From Streptomyces viridochromogenes (GTDB lineage Bacteria > Actinomycetota > Actinomycetes > Streptomycetales > Streptomycetaceae), in contig NZ_LGUR01000220.1 in the NCBI RefSeq assembly GCF_001270495.1, positions 3,749-67,748 of the forward strand: 64,000 nt of DNA. The letters run 5' to 3'. Below the pieces are notes generated by a model that searched no databases, was not told where the DNA came from, and was given only the letters and a program-made list of their open reading frames with translations. Of this stretch, positions 16,059-24,614 are shown piece after piece. A program made the translations under genes and the position numbers. Each line of letters starts with the position of its first letter. Positions within the stretch are counted from its first letter, which is position 1.

Positions 16059-16322
16059 CCCCGCAGTCTCCCAGCGGCAGGCCCCGGGCGGCAGCGGCTT
16101 TTCCCCAGGGTGTCGCGCAGCGTGCCGGGACGGAGATTTCTCCTCACCGGAATGGGCGGAATGTCGCAGGTAGCGGAGCCGGACAAGGGGGCCACGCGAG
16201 CGTCGGCCGGGCGAGTCCGCTCACCGTCGGTGCGCGGAATCTATCCACAGGCAACCTCTCCGAAGATCGCTTCTGAGGCCGCCACGATCAGCGCGGCGGC
16301 CCGTCGACAGTGAGGAAGCGTC

Positions 16323-16745
16323 ATGGAGACGACTGCGTCGAAGGTCCAGCTCGCCCCGGAGCAGATCGCGCGAGCCGCCGATTACGTGGAGCTGGTCTGG
16401 CGGGGCCAGGGCAGCGAGCAGGACAAGGCCGCGCTCGCGGCATTCCACTCCGACGGGTCGGAGCTCGCGCGGCTGATCGGCGAGTTCGGCGAGCTGCTGC
16501 TGGCCGACTACATCACCGCAGTGCCCGACGAACACGCCGACTGCGAGTCCGCGTACGCCCTGCGGCAGATGGTGACGGTGGCGAGCCGGTACCTCAAGCG
16601 GTGGTGCCTGGCGGGCGGTGGGGCGCAGACCGCATGGATCGCGGCGGGGTTCCTGATCGAGTGCATGCAGGAGGTCGACCAGGTCTCCCAGTTCCTCGCT
16701 GACGTCCGCGGCAACGTCTCCACCGAGTGCCCGACCACCGCCTGA
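16323..16745 (+). CDS. hypothetical helical protein
   Basis: 140 aa, METTASKVQLAPEQIARAAD..., with GAGGAAG 4 nt before the ATG. It has helical, soluble character with two Cys but no paired motif. The next gene starts 96 bp downstream in the same direction. Function not recognised. Confidence 0.6.
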   Translation: METTASKVQLAPEQIARAADYVELVWRGQGSEQDKAALAAFHSDGSELARLIGEFGELLLADYITAVPDEHADCESAYALRQMVTVASRYLKRWCLAGGGAQTAWIAAGFLIECMQEVDQVSQFLADVRGNVSTECPTTA

Positions 16746-16840
16746 GCCACCGGACGGCCACGCCTCGCAAGCCACAACCGGCAAGCCGTCGTCAGTCACA
16801 TCCAGCCCTCCCGGGCCAGCCAACAACTTACGGAGCCGTC

Positions 16841-17299
16841 ATGCCCAAGAAGAACACCACCGCCACCACCGAGCCGTTGACCCCGATGCACCCGGATGAT
16901 GTCGCCGGCGCGTTCGCCTACATCCGGGCGTTGCAGGCCCGCGACATCGACACCGCCGGCGCGGTCGCCAACGACACAGGACCGGAGCTGCGCCAGCTGC
17001 TCCTGGACGTCGCCGCGCGCATCTTCATCCCCGTCACCGCCGTGGACGACTGCGACGGTGAACCGTGCCCGCACTCCTTCCTGGCCGCGGCGCTCGGGCG
17101 ACTGCTGCTGGAGGTCCTGCGCCACGGCGACGGCGCCTGCCTGGCCTTCCCGCCGGGCATCGCCCAGACCATCGTCCGCTTCGCAGAGAACATCCTCACC
17201 GAGGACCACGGCGACGTCGCCGACGTCCTGCGCCAACTGGAGGCCGCAGGGATGAGGCAGGCGATGGAGGCACACCCGGCGCACCGCACCACCGCGTAG
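16841..17299 (+). CDS. hypothetical protein
   Basis: 152 aa from ATG 16841 (MPKKNTTATTEPLTPMHPDD), with CGGAG 6 nt upstream; the longer frame from 16727 lacks coding bias. Helical with DDCDGEPCPHSFLAAALGRLLLEVL in the middle. Size and composition resemble the preceding gene, suggesting a functional pair. It is followed by a 550-bp repeat region. Confidence 0.55.
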   Translation: MPKKNTTATTEPLTPMHPDDVAGAFAYIRALQARDIDTAGAVANDTGPELRQLLLDVAARIFIPVTAVDDCDGEPCPHSFLAAALGRLLLEVLRHGDGACLAFPPGIAQTIVRFAENILTEDHGDVADVLRQLEAAGMRQAMEAHPAHRTTA

Positions 17300-17732
17300 C
17301 CGCACCTCCGGGACGGCGGTGGTGCGGTGCGGCGCGCATCGCGGGCGCACCACCGCACCACCGTGGTGCGGTCCACCGCATCGCCGCACCGCACCGGGCG
17401 CGCGCCGCGGCCGGGCGGGTTCCTCTATCACACGCCCCCTTGACCACGGCCTGATCGCCAGCCGGAACGGGCTGTGTCAAGGGGAATCGTCCTCGGTAGC
17501 AGACCTGGACAAGGGGGTGGAGCGGAGCTGGTCAAGGGGTCGCGCGCCTCCGGCCGCACCTGGTCAAGGGGTCGGTCGGCGGTGAGCGCACCGGTGCGGT
17601 GCGGGACATCGCGTGCGGCGCACCGGGCGCGCGCGAGAGTGCCGGGCATCGCCGGGCGCGGTGCACCGGGTGCGGTGGCCGACATCGCGATGCGTACCAC
17701 GGTGGCGTCCATCGTCATCCGGCGCACCGGAG
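17300..17732. other. non-coding repeat-rich region left of the relaxase operon
   Basis: No credible gene. CCGCACCAC at 17353-17361 is mirrored by GTGGTGCGG at 17363-17371. TCAAGGGG occurs at 17477, 17532 and 17564, and inverted at 17436-17443, with a variant ACAAGGGGG at 17509. GACATCGCG- and GGGCATCGC-like words recur between 17600 and 17700. Such density beside a relaxase suggests a transfer or replication locus. Confidence 0.55.
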
Positions 17733-17788
17733 TGGAGTCCACTCGGTGGAGCCCACTGAGTGGAGTCCATCGGGTGGAGTCCACCCGA
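17733..17788 (+). repeat. four contiguous 14-bp iterons, TGGAG(T/C)CCA core
   Basis: Units begin at 17733, 17747, 17761 and 17775, exactly 14 bp apart. Each starts TGGAGTCCA (TGGAGCCCA in the second). A fifth, inverted-type copy, TGGGCTCCACTCGG, begins at 17821. The core is itself near-palindromic. This is a protein-binding array for a replication, partition or relaxosome protein. Confidence 0.75.
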
Positions 17789-17853
17789 TGTCGTGCATCG
17801 CCACTGGATGCTGAACATCGTGGGCTCCACTCGGTGGACGATGCCCGACATCG
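17786..17853. repeat. 15-bp inverted repeat, oriT-like structure
   Basis: 17786-17800 (CGATGTCGTGCATCG) and 17839-17853 (CGATGCCCGACATCG) are inverted with one mismatch, enclosing 38 bp that include the fifth iteron. It abuts the stop of the basic accessory gene at 17854. Placement next to relaxase genes makes it the best oriT candidate in the window; the nic site cannot be named. Confidence 0.5.
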
Positions 17854-18201
17854 TCACCACAGCCAGGCACTGGAGTGCCGCACCCGGGACAGGGCGCGGG
17901 CATCACGGCGCGCGGCCGCGTTGCCGATCCGGCTCTGCCGGGAGCGGGGCCGACGCGACTGTGCGGCGGCGAGCCGGCGCTTCCCGGCTTCCTGGAGCCG
18001 CTTCCGCTGCTTGCGCAGCTCCCTCTTCTTGTCCGCCTTCGACTTCGGCTTCCGGGGCCGCTTCCAGATCGGCTGCCACCCCAGGGGCTCGTCGGGCTCG
18101 GGCTCCTGGTCCTCGGTGAGCGCGGCGGCCATCTGCTCGCGGGCGGAACGGGCGCGGGCGAGTGCGTCGTCGGGGTTGGGGCGTTCTTCCGGGGTGTTCA
18201 C
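17854..18201 (-). CDS. basic relaxase-accessory protein
   Basis: 115 aa from GTG 18201, overlapping the relaxase stop by GTGA, which fixes the start. An acidic first third (EDQEPEPDEPLGW) is followed by a very basic tail (KSKADKKRELRKQRKRL, RRPRSRQSR). Likely a DNA-binding relaxosome component, inferred from coupling and charge. The longer frame through 18978 is a shadow of the relaxase. Confidence 0.65.
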   Translation of the reverse strand: MNTPEERPNPDDALARARSAREQMAAALTEDQEPEPDEPLGWQPIWKRPRKPKSKADKKRELRKQRKRLQEAGKRRLAAAQSRRPRSRQSRIGNAAARRDARALSRVRHSSAWLW

Positions 18202-20024
18202 GTGACTCCTCCTGTGGTTCGGCCCGGCGTGTGCTGGGTGCCGGGTTGCTGGGTGTGCGGCGGCGGGGCCGTCGCCGGGGTGGGCTGCGGGCGGGGGCCG
18301 TGGGCGACTTCGCGCGCCCGCCGGCTGTCCTGGAGCGTGGCGGCCACCTGCGCGGCGGCGGCTTCCAAGGTCTGGCGCGTCTGTTCCACCGTGTCGACGC
18401 CGGTCTCCGGCTCCAGGAGGCGACCGTTCTTCGGGCCGGTGCGGAACGGCCGCGGGTGCGACCTCGAGGCGGCGGGCACGGCGACGGTGCGCGGTCGGGT
18501 ACGGGAGCCCAGGCGCTCTGCCCGGCGCACCGCGTGGACCCGGGCGGCCAGGGCGTCGGCGGCGAGGCGGGCCCGCTCGTAAGGCGGGGCGGTCCGCTTG
18601 CGGGTCAGCGGGCGCAGCACGGCCTGGTCCTCGGTGTCGCGCGGGTACAGGGCGCGCAGGTCGGCGGTCATCATCCGCCGGCTCGCCGGGCGGGTGTAGT
18701 CGTCGACGACCGTTTGCACGATCTGTTCGTCCAGGCCCGGCTCGTGGGGCCGGCCGCGCAGGACGTAGGAGAGGTGGCGGCGGGCTTCGGCGAGCAGGTG
18801 GTGGCGCTTGAACGCGCCGCGCATCACGTACACCACGGCGACGACGTCGACGGCCGCCAGGGCGATGTCGACCACCGGCCGCACCCGTGCCCACACCGCT
18901 GCGGCCGCCGCCCGCGCCCGCTGTGCGAGCCGGTAGACGGTGCAGGCGCCGAACGCCCGGATCGCCGAGGCGCGCCATCGCTTACGCAGCTCGGTCAGCG
19001 ACAGCAGCTCGGTGCGCTTGGGCGGGCGGGTCTGGTCGGCGGCCTGGCAGGCCAGCGCGTAGGCGGCCCGCTCCCCCGGCGCGTGTCCCTGCCGTTCCTC
19101 GTACTTGGCGGTGAGGACGGGCAGCGCGTCCTCGATCTGCTGGCGGCGGGTCGACTGCCAGTCGATGAGCCGCCGGTCGATCCCGGCGATGTCCATGACG
19201 GGCCGGCGGCCGGGCGTCACCTCGCGCGGCTCCCACGCCCACCCGAGCCGGGCGGACAGCTCCTCCATGAAGTACAGGGTGTAGAGGGTGTCGGCCGCGA
19301 CGATGTGGGCCATCAGCGAGTCCGCCGACAGGTTGCCCCACTTCCCGTCGTGTGGCCGCCGGGCGCGGATCGACACGACCGCGTGCGCGTGGAGCAGCGG
19401 CCTCGATTCCGTGGCCCTGGACTCGTAGTGCCGGAAGACCGCGACGATCAGCCCGTCCTTGACCCGGGCCCGCTGCTTGCCGCCGGCCTTCCAGCGGATC
19501 TCCGCGACCGACTCCTCCAGCCACGCCAGCGTCTTGTCGCGGGCGATGTCGTCGCACAGCTCCAGCACCAGGCGGTGCCGGTCGTCCATCAGGGCCCACG
19601 CGATGTGTGCCGTCGGCGGGGGCCGGAACGTCAGGTCGAAGGCCAGCCAGGGCGTGCGCTCCTTGGCCTTGTCGGTCTTCGGTGAGCGGTTGTGCTCGAT
19701 GGGCCTGCCCAGCACGGTCGCCCGCCGCGCCTGCGCCGGGCTCCTGCCCTGCGCCAGGAGCTCGCGCTCGATCCGGTCGGCGTCCGGGTGCCGGCCCTCC
19801 CCCAGGAGGAGTTCGGCCTGCCGCTCGGTCACCACGTCCCCAGCCGTCAGGCCGAGCGCGGCCAGCCCCCGGCCCTTCCACACGCCGGGTGGAACACCGG
19901 CTTCGTCCTGGGCGGCGCGTAGTGGCGTGCCCGCCCGGCGGTGGCCGTCGCCGACCATCACGCCACGGAACAGGTAGCGCCACCCGGTCCCCGGGCGAAC
20001 TGGCGACATGCTGATCATCGCCAC
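18198..20024 (-). CDS. MobF-type (TrwC/TraI-like) relaxase without helicase domain
   Basis: 608 aa. Residues 1-290 form a TrwC-type relaxase: GWRYLFRG with Tyr17, PPGVWKGRGLAALGL (45-60), FDLTFRPPPTAHIAWAL (129-145), then FRHYESR and the histidine cluster LLHAHAVVS (His212, His214), and DSLMAHIVAADTLY. The rest is helical and basic with a hydrophobic ALAAVDVVAVVYVM segment. It lacks the RecD-like helicase half of classical MobF proteins (usually ~1000 aa). The region that usually carries the second tyrosine pair reads LRAAQDEAG. It would nick oriT for conjugation. First gene of a two-gene operon. Confidence 0.8.
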   Translation of the reverse strand: MAMISMSPVRPGTGWRYLFRGVMVGDGHRRAGTPLRAAQDEAGVPPGVWKGRGLAALGLTAGDVVTERQAELLLGEGRHPDADRIERELLAQGRSPAQARRATVLGRPIEHNRSPKTDKAKERTPWLAFDLTFRPPPTAHIAWALMDDRHRLVLELCDDIARDKTLAWLEESVAEIRWKAGGKQRARVKDGLIVAVFRHYESRATESRPLLHAHAVVSIRARRPHDGKWGNLSADSLMAHIVAADTLYTLYFMEELSARLGWAWEPREVTPGRRPVMDIAGIDRRLIDWQSTRRQQIEDALPVLTAKYEERQGHAPGERAAYALACQAADQTRPPKRTELLSLTELRKRWRASAIRAFGACTVYRLAQRARAAAAAVWARVRPVVDIALAAVDVVAVVYVMRGAFKRHHLLAEARRHLSYVLRGRPHEPGLDEQIVQTVVDDYTRPASRRMMTADLRALYPRDTEDQAVLRPLTRKRTAPPYERARLAADALAARVHAVRRAERLGSRTRPRTVAVPAASRSHPRPFRTGPKNGRLLEPETGVDTVEQTRQTLEAAAAQVAATLQDSRRAREVAHGPRPQPTPATAPPPHTQQPGTQHTPGRTTGGVT

Positions 20025-20177
20025 ATGGAACCCCGGTGTTGACCTGCACAGAAGCGCGATCCGGGGTCCTTCCCGCCGGGCGGGAGGGCATCACCAAGTC
20101 TTTACCGGAGCGCCCGTCAGGCGGGCCGCCCAACCAGCCCAAGACGGTAAGCCACCGACGTGTGCACCCTGCCGCCC

Positions 20178-20375
20178 ATGAACCCGAACCTCGTTCACGA
20201 CGACCTCTGCCCGCTCTGCCGCCGACCGCTCCGGATCGAGTACGGCCACACCCAGCGCTCCGCCCAGCAGGACCACCCGGCCCGTAACTGGATCACAGGG
20301 CGCCGATGCTCCATCTGCGAGGCCACCCGGCCCCAGCAGTTCTGGGACGCCATGCGCGCTCTCTACGAGAGCTGA
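20178..20375 (+). CDS. small zinc-ribbon protein
   Basis: 65 aa, MNPNLVHDDLCPLCRRPLRIEYG, with CPLC and RRCSIC knuckles about 35 residues apart, fitting one structural Zn. It is transcribed divergently from the relaxase. The gap 20025-20177 contains a probable bidirectional promoter region and a GC hairpin but no gene. Confidence 0.55.
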   Translation: MNPNLVHDDLCPLCRRPLRIEYGHTQRSAQQDHPARNWITGRRCSICEATRPQQFWDAMRALYES

Positions 20376-20488
20376 CCGTGCCGTGCGAATACTGCGCCAC
20401 GACCACACGAGCCGATGGAGGAGATCGCGGACGTCATCATGTGATCAGCGCGCACGACCTTGCGCGGTCACATCTCGTTGGGCGGGAC

Positions 20489-21181
20489 ATGAAGCTGACT
20501 ACCGGGCCGGGCAGGGTCGAGGCGTTGGCGGAGGAGGCCGTCGTCGCGGCGTGCACGCTGGCCGACGCCGCCGACCCGTTGCGCTGGAGCGCGGACGCGG
20601 TGGAGGACGTGGCCGCCGCCCTCGAGGTCCTGGCCGGTGCGCTCGCCCAGCTCGATCCGGAGTGCGCAGAGATCCTCTCCGTCGTGCCGATCGCCGCGGC
20701 CGCCGTCGTCGAGCGCGCCGAACAGGCCGGAGCCGGGGCGAGCGAGTCCGTCGGCGGCAGCGCTGCGGCCGGAACGAGCGCGGCGCTGCGCCAGGCACTC
20801 GCCGCTCACGGCTTGACCCGGAACCGCGTCCACCAGCTCGGGGCCGCGCTGATCACGGTCACGCTGGACGCATCCGAGGCACAGGCCCTGGCCGTGCTCC
20901 TCAGCCGACGCGACACCTTCCCCCGACAGGCGCAGCAGGGGGACGAGGGCGGTTGGGGGGCCGGGCCGGCGGAGACCGCGGCGGCCGCGCTCGCCGACGC
21001 TCTCCGCACCCACGGCACGGGCGCATACGCACGGGTCCTGGCCTCCGGGCAGGTGAGCGCCGGCCTCACCCCGCAGACTGCCCAGGCGGTGGTCGCGGCC
21101 CTCACCGCACGGCCCGGCGCCGCGTCACACGGCAAGCGGCGCGGGCTCGGTCCGGGCTTCAAGGGTGTCGCCTCACGCTGA
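20489..21181 (+). CDS. hypothetical Ala-rich helical protein
   Basis: 230 aa from ATG 20489 (MKLTTGPGRVEALAEEAVVAA). Upstream frame sequence to 20306 overlaps the previous gene and is not used. It is strongly helical (AEAVVAACTLADAAD, AVEDVAAALEVLAGALAQL) with a basic tail (GKRRGLGPGFKG). It may be a structural or DNA-bridging plasmid protein. Terminated by the 30-bp palindrome that follows. Confidence 0.55.
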   Translation: MKLTTGPGRVEALAEEAVVAACTLADAADPLRWSADAVEDVAAALEVLAGALAQLDPECAEILSVVPIAAAAVVERAEQAGAGASESVGGSAAAGTSAALRQALAAHGLTRNRVHQLGAALITVTLDASEAQALAVLLSRRDTFPRQAQQGDEGGWGAGPAETAAAALADALRTHGTGAYARVLASGQVSAGLTPQTAQAVVAALTARPGAASHGKRRGLGPGFKGVASR

Positions 21182-21208
21182 CCGCCCGGAGCAGTGCCGC
21201 CAAAAATC

Positions 21209-21238
21209 GCGGGACTTCCCCAATTGGGGAAGTCCCGC
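21209..21238. terminator. perfect 30-bp palindrome, bidirectional terminator
   Basis: 21209-21223 is exactly complementary to 21224-21238. An A-run precedes it, giving a U-run for leftward transcripts. It sits between the stops of the rightward gene (21181) and the leftward parB-like gene (21252). Confidence 0.85.
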
Positions 21239-21251
21239 TCAACAGCAGGGG

Positions 21252-22253
21252 TCAGCCCTCAACCAGCTCTGCATCGACGATGCCGTCCTCGTCGACGGCG
21301 CCAGCGTCGACGTTGACATCAGGGATGGCGTCGGCGTCGACCTTTACCTTGCTGAGGATGCGGCCGATGCGGCGGATGGCGTCCTGCTGCCGCTGGGCTT
21401 CTTCGCTGCTACGGGCCTTACGTGCGGCCTTGTCCTCCGTGGCGTTCTCGATTGCCTGTCGCGCCACATTCAGCAGCTCTAGTGCGCCGTCTACGGGGTC
21501 CGAGCTCCGGCTGGGCGTGCCGCTCTGCCCGCGCTCCGCTTCGACACGTTGCGTGGGCATCACCGCTTCGGGTGCGGTCGTCCAGGCGGCGCTGACGGCC
21601 TGGCTGCGCTCTACCGGATCGGACACGCCCTTGGCGGCTGCCACCGCCTTCTTCACTCGCTGCTGGACCTGGTTGGCGACAAGCCGGACGCCGCCTTTCT
21701 GGTGGGCCCAGTACAGCTCGGCGTAGGCGCGCGCGGCTTCTTGGTCGCTGGTGCGCTCCGCGTACGGCTGCAGCTTTCGCAGGTGGCTGTCGGGCAGGGG
21801 CCGGCCGAGTTCCTTCTGCACGGTCTGTGCCAGACGCCAAGTCTTCTGGAGACGATCCGCCTCGCTGGTCGAAAGACCATCGTGCTCCTGCTGCAGGTAC
21901 TGCTCCCAGGTGCGGGTGCCGTCGCCGCGGTACAGGCGGCGCCTTCGAACCACTTCCAGGGAGAAGCCGAGCATCCAGCGGGCTGTGCGGGCGTTGTCGA
22001 CGGCGCGGTGAGCCTCGGCAAGGAGACGCTGTTCGTGCTCGTCGAGCGGTCCGTTCGCGGTTTCCGGCGTAGCGTCCACGTCGGGGAGGGTCAGTCCCCA
22101 GTGCTCCATCGTGAACGGCTGAGCGCGCATCTGCGGAGGTTCGGCGGGGCGTTCAGGCACAGCCACGCTGTCCGATGTGGGATTCGCGCTGGTGGCGGGA
22201 GGCTGCTGGGCTCCCTTGTTGGCCGCCGCTCGGAAGTCACGACGCTTAGGCAC
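21252..22253 (-). CDS. ParB-like partition protein
   Basis: 333 aa from GTG 22253, overlapping the parA-like stop by 8 bp. The N-terminus is unstructured (KGAQQPPATSANPTSDS). The middle (WMLGFSLEVVRRRRLYRGDG, WEQYLQQEHDGLSTSEADRL, RLAQTVQKELG) is a helical DNA-binding region. The C-terminus is helical and acidic. No canonical ParB GERR motif is evident; the role is inferred mainly from the overlapping ParA gene. Confidence 0.6.
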   Translation of the reverse strand: MPKRRDFRAAANKGAQQPPATSANPTSDSVAVPERPAEPPQMRAQPFTMEHWGLTLPDVDATPETANGPLDEHEQRLLAEAHRAVDNARTARWMLGFSLEVVRRRRLYRGDGTRTWEQYLQQEHDGLSTSEADRLQKTWRLAQTVQKELGRPLPDSHLRKLQPYAERTSDQEAARAYAELYWAHQKGGVRLVANQVQQRVKKAVAAAKGVSDPVERSQAVSAAWTTAPEAVMPTQRVEAERGQSGTPSRSSDPVDGALELLNVARQAIENATEDKAARKARSSEEAQRQQDAIRRIGRILSKVKVDADAIPDVNVDAGAVDEDGIVDAELVEG

Positions 22254-22887
22254 TCTTGATCAGCCCCCGCTCCTGCAGCTCGGTGATGAGCTCACCGAAC
22301 GGCCCTCGGGCCGCGCGTTCCACCGGGAAGCCTGTGGCTTGCTTGATGTCGTCCAGGACCGGGATCTTCACCGTGAGCACGTTGTATTCAGCTTCGGTGA
22401 GCAGGTCCCGGATCTCCTTCTCGCTCCGGACATTGGGGCGTACGCGGTTGAGGAGTACCCACATCGGCGGGGCCGTGCGTGAGGGCCTGTCGAACGCGGA
22501 GCGGCCGACCATGGTCTTGACTGGTGTGGAAGTGCGGGGCTGATGGACGCGCTGGTAGTCGGCCATCGACGGTTCCATGTGGATGAGGACCAGGTCGGCC
22601 ACCTTGAGCACGCTGTCTGCGATGTGCGGGTGGTTCTCGGTGTGACCGACATCGACGATGTCGATCCCGGCTTCTCCGAGCGGCGTGTACTCCTCAGCGA
22701 ACTTGGCGGAGGCGTTGTGCTTCACAGGGAAGGGGAAGTCCGCGAGCTCGGACCACTGAGTGAGGTGCTCAGACTCGTCCGCGTCCCACAGCTGCACACG
22801 GTATCCAGCCTCGTGGAATGCGTGTCCCATCATGCCGGTGTCGGTCGTCTTGCCCATACTTCGGGGGCTGATGTTGGCGATGAGCAC
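22246..22887 (-). CDS. parA: ParA-family ATPase
   Basis: 213 aa from GTG 22887, with GAGGAGAG 9 nt upstream. This start places VLIANISPRSMGKTTDTG at the extreme N-terminus: a P-loop (SMGKTT) that lacks the canonical KGG deviant-Walker residues. Further hallmarks are VQLWDADES (Walker A'), IDIVDVGHTE and LVLIHMEPS. It is thought to drive plasmid segregation together with the overlapping ParB-like protein. Confidence 0.75.
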   Translation of the reverse strand: MLIANISPRSMGKTTDTGMMGHAFHEAGYRVQLWDADESEHLTQWSELADFPFPVKHNASAKFAEEYTPLGEAGIDIVDVGHTENHPHIADSVLKVADLVLIHMEPSMADYQRVHQPRTSTPVKTMVGRSAFDRPSRTAPPMWVLLNRVRPNVRSEKEIRDLLTEAEYNVLTVKIPVLDDIKQATGFPVERAARGPFGELITELQERGLIKSA

Positions 22888-22948
22888 GGCGCGGCTCTCT
22901 CCTCGTGCAGTGGCTACGTTCCGCAAGATGCTGCCATGTCTCCCCCGA

Positions 22949-22999
22949 CACGGTGACCGGCACCACGTCACAAATCGCTACCCAACATCACGGTGACCG
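22949..22999. promoter_or_regulatory. direct repeats upstream of parA, operator or parS candidate
   Basis: CACGGTGACCG occurs at 22949-22959 and 22989-22999, exactly 40 bp apart. The related word GGGTGACGGTC follows at 23013. They lie 60-110 bp upstream of the parA start and could serve as autoregulatory operator or centromere. The gap 22888-23177 contains no gene. Confidence 0.55.
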
Positions 23000-23051
23000 C
23001 CAACTGGCACGAGGGTGACGGTCGTAGACGTGTTGAGCCTGAAACGCAAAA

Positions 23052-23092
23052 AGGCCCGTGCCTCGCCACAGATCATGGCGAGGCACGGGCCT
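23052..23092. terminator. 17-bp stem terminator at the end of the leftward operon
   Basis: 23052-23068 pairs perfectly with 23076-23092. In the leftward direction the stem is followed by five T's (CAAAAA on the given strand), so it ends transcripts arriving from 23178-23867. Confidence 0.85.
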
Positions 23093-23177
23093 CTTTCGTG
23101 CGGTGACCCGCATCAGGCCGCCCAGCTCGCAGGCGCGCCTTCGTCAGTGGTCTCGATCTCGGATAAGGCCTTTGTGG

Positions 23178-23867
23178 TCACGCGCTCACCCCCGCGAGGG
23201 CGTGGGCCAGGAGCTCCACGGCGTCGGCCTCGTAGGGGTCGGCGAACAACTGGTGGTCGCTGACGTCGAACGGCGCGTACCGCGCGGAGATGCGGTGCCC
23301 AGGGACGACGGTGGTCTCCCGTCCGTCCAGGGCGGCAGTGAGCCGGTCGTAGTCCTGCTGGGCATGCCGGGTCTGGGTGTACGGGCCCAAGCGCAGCAGG
23401 GTGTAGCCCGCGCTGGCGTCATCGCGCCTACGCGCCTCGAGGTAGAGGGCGTAGTGCGCGGGTTCCATGCCGAGGTCATCGGGCAGGGGCAGGTTCGCGG
23501 CGGCGTGGGTGAGCATCGCGTAGCCCGGCTGCCAGAAGCCGAGGATCGCGGTGGTCTCGCAGCGCAGCCAGCCGCGTTCGGTGTAACCGAGCTGGCGGCC
23601 GTGGAGGTAGGCCGCGGCGTGCGGGGTGTCGGGGTGGACCAGGGCGACGGCGATCATGTCGGGGCCGTGGTCGTCGCCGGGCCGGGTGTGGGCGCGTTCC
23701 ACGAACGGGCCGATCCGCACGGCGATGTCCTGGGCGCCGCCGGATGTCCAGGGCTGCGGGTTGCGCAGGGCGGTGAGCATCGCGCGGAACTGGTCGACGA
23801 CGGCCTGGTCCTCGGTGGAGAGGGCGCCGGGGGCGTGGCCGCAGCGACGGAAAGAGGGGCGCTTCAT
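23178..23867 (-). CDS. hypothetical protein
   Basis: 229 aa from ATG 23867, with AGGAG 8 nt upstream. A globular alpha/beta protein (DHGPDMIAVALVHPDTP, AAAYLHGRQLGYTERGWLR, YALYLEARRRDDASAG), ending SDHQLFADPYEADAVELLAHAL. No catalytic motif is recognised. It is flanked by hairpins on both sides, so it is probably monocistronic. Confidence 0.6.
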   Translation of the reverse strand: MKRPSFRRCGHAPGALSTEDQAVVDQFRAMLTALRNPQPWTSGGAQDIAVRIGPFVERAHTRPGDDHGPDMIAVALVHPDTPHAAAYLHGRQLGYTERGWLRCETTAILGFWQPGYAMLTHAAANLPLPDDLGMEPAHYALYLEARRRDDASAGYTLLRLGPYTQTRHAQQDYDRLTAALDGRETTVVPGHRISARYAPFDVSDHQLFADPYEADAVELLAHALAGVSA

Positions 23868-23930
23868 CGGGTGGGCTCCTGTTCGCGGGTGGGGTGGTCC
23901 GGAGGGGTGGCGAGTCCGTCGCCGGCGGTA

Positions 23931-23981
23931 GACGCAGGAGCGCCGCCCCGGCCGGGAAGGTCTGGGCGGCGCTCCTGCGTC
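23931..23981. terminator. 18-bp stem terminator
   Basis: 23931-23948 pairs exactly with 23964-23981 around a 15-nt loop. It separates the Nudix gene (stop 23993) from the start of the gene at 23867. Confidence 0.85.
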
Positions 23982-23992
23982 GGGGTGGTGTC

Positions 23993-24406
23993 TCAGGGGG
24001 TGGGGGCCGTGGCCGCGCGGAGGATGTCGGCGTGGTCGAACGCCAGCTGCCCCGGCAGGTTGTCCAGGGGCCACCAGCGGGCGGTGCGGGCGTCGTCCCC
24101 GGCGGCGATCGGAGTGCCGACGGGAATGACGGCGAGGTAGGCGTCGGTGCTGTACCTGCCTCGCGGGTCGCGGCCGGGTTGGTCCCAGGTGCCGATCTCG
24201 CGCAGGTCGTCGGCGGTGACGTGGACGCCGGTTTCCTCAGCGAGCTCCCGGGCGGCAGCCTCGCGGCTCGACTCTCCCGAGTCGACATGGCCACCGGGCA
24301 GGGCCCATGCACCCTCGTACGGCGGCCAGTCGCGCTCGATCAGCAGGACATTGCCGTCGGGCGTCAGGGCCACCACGTCGGCGGTGTAGCGGATGGTCTC
24401 GGTCAT
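23993..24406 (-). CDS. Nudix hydrolase
   Basis: 137 aa from ATG 24406, with GAGAGG 5 nt upstream, favoured over the GTG two codons earlier. The Nudix box is complete: G-HVDSG-E-SSREAAA-REL-A-EE-TGV (GX5EX7REUXEEXGU). The N-terminal YTADVVALTPDGNVLLIERDW is typical of the MutT fold. Substrate is likely a nucleotide or nucleotide sugar. Last gene of the leftward operon that begins at the GGDEF gene. Confidence 0.85.
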   Translation of the reverse strand: MTETIRYTADVVALTPDGNVLLIERDWPPYEGAWALPGGHVDSGESSREAAARELAEETGVHVTADDLREIGTWDQPGRDPRGRYSTDAYLAVIPVGTPIAAGDDARTARWWPLDNLPGQLAFDHADILRAATAPTP

Positions 24407-24428
24407 GTGCACCTCTCGGCTGGGTGGG

Positions 24429-24614
24429 CTAGTGGGTGGTGGTGTCGGTGACCACGAGGAACTGATCGGTGGGCAGGTCCATCACGACCCGGGCGTCCGG
24501 GTGGCCTTGGGTGCGCTGGGCGGCGGCGTACTCTTCGGCCGGCCAGGAGCCGCGGGGGCTTCCGGCGGGGAATCGCTCAAGGACGGTCCGGGACGGCGTG
24601 CTGGTGGTGGTCAT
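24429..24614 (-). CDS. small hypothetical protein
   Basis: 61 aa, MTTTSTPSRTVLERFPAGSP..., ending DQFLVVTDTTTH. The ATG shares one base with the upstream TGA (TGATG), indicating coupling. No motif is recognised. Confidence 0.55.
   Translation of the reverse strand: MTTTSTPSRTVLERFPAGSPRGSWPAEEYAAAQRTQGHPDARVVMDLPTDQFLVVTDTTTH

Noticed and set aside
17854..18978. 374-aa leftward frame as one gene
   Set aside because: Its upper part is a shadow of the relaxase; only the part from GTG 18201, coupled to the relaxase stop, is coding.
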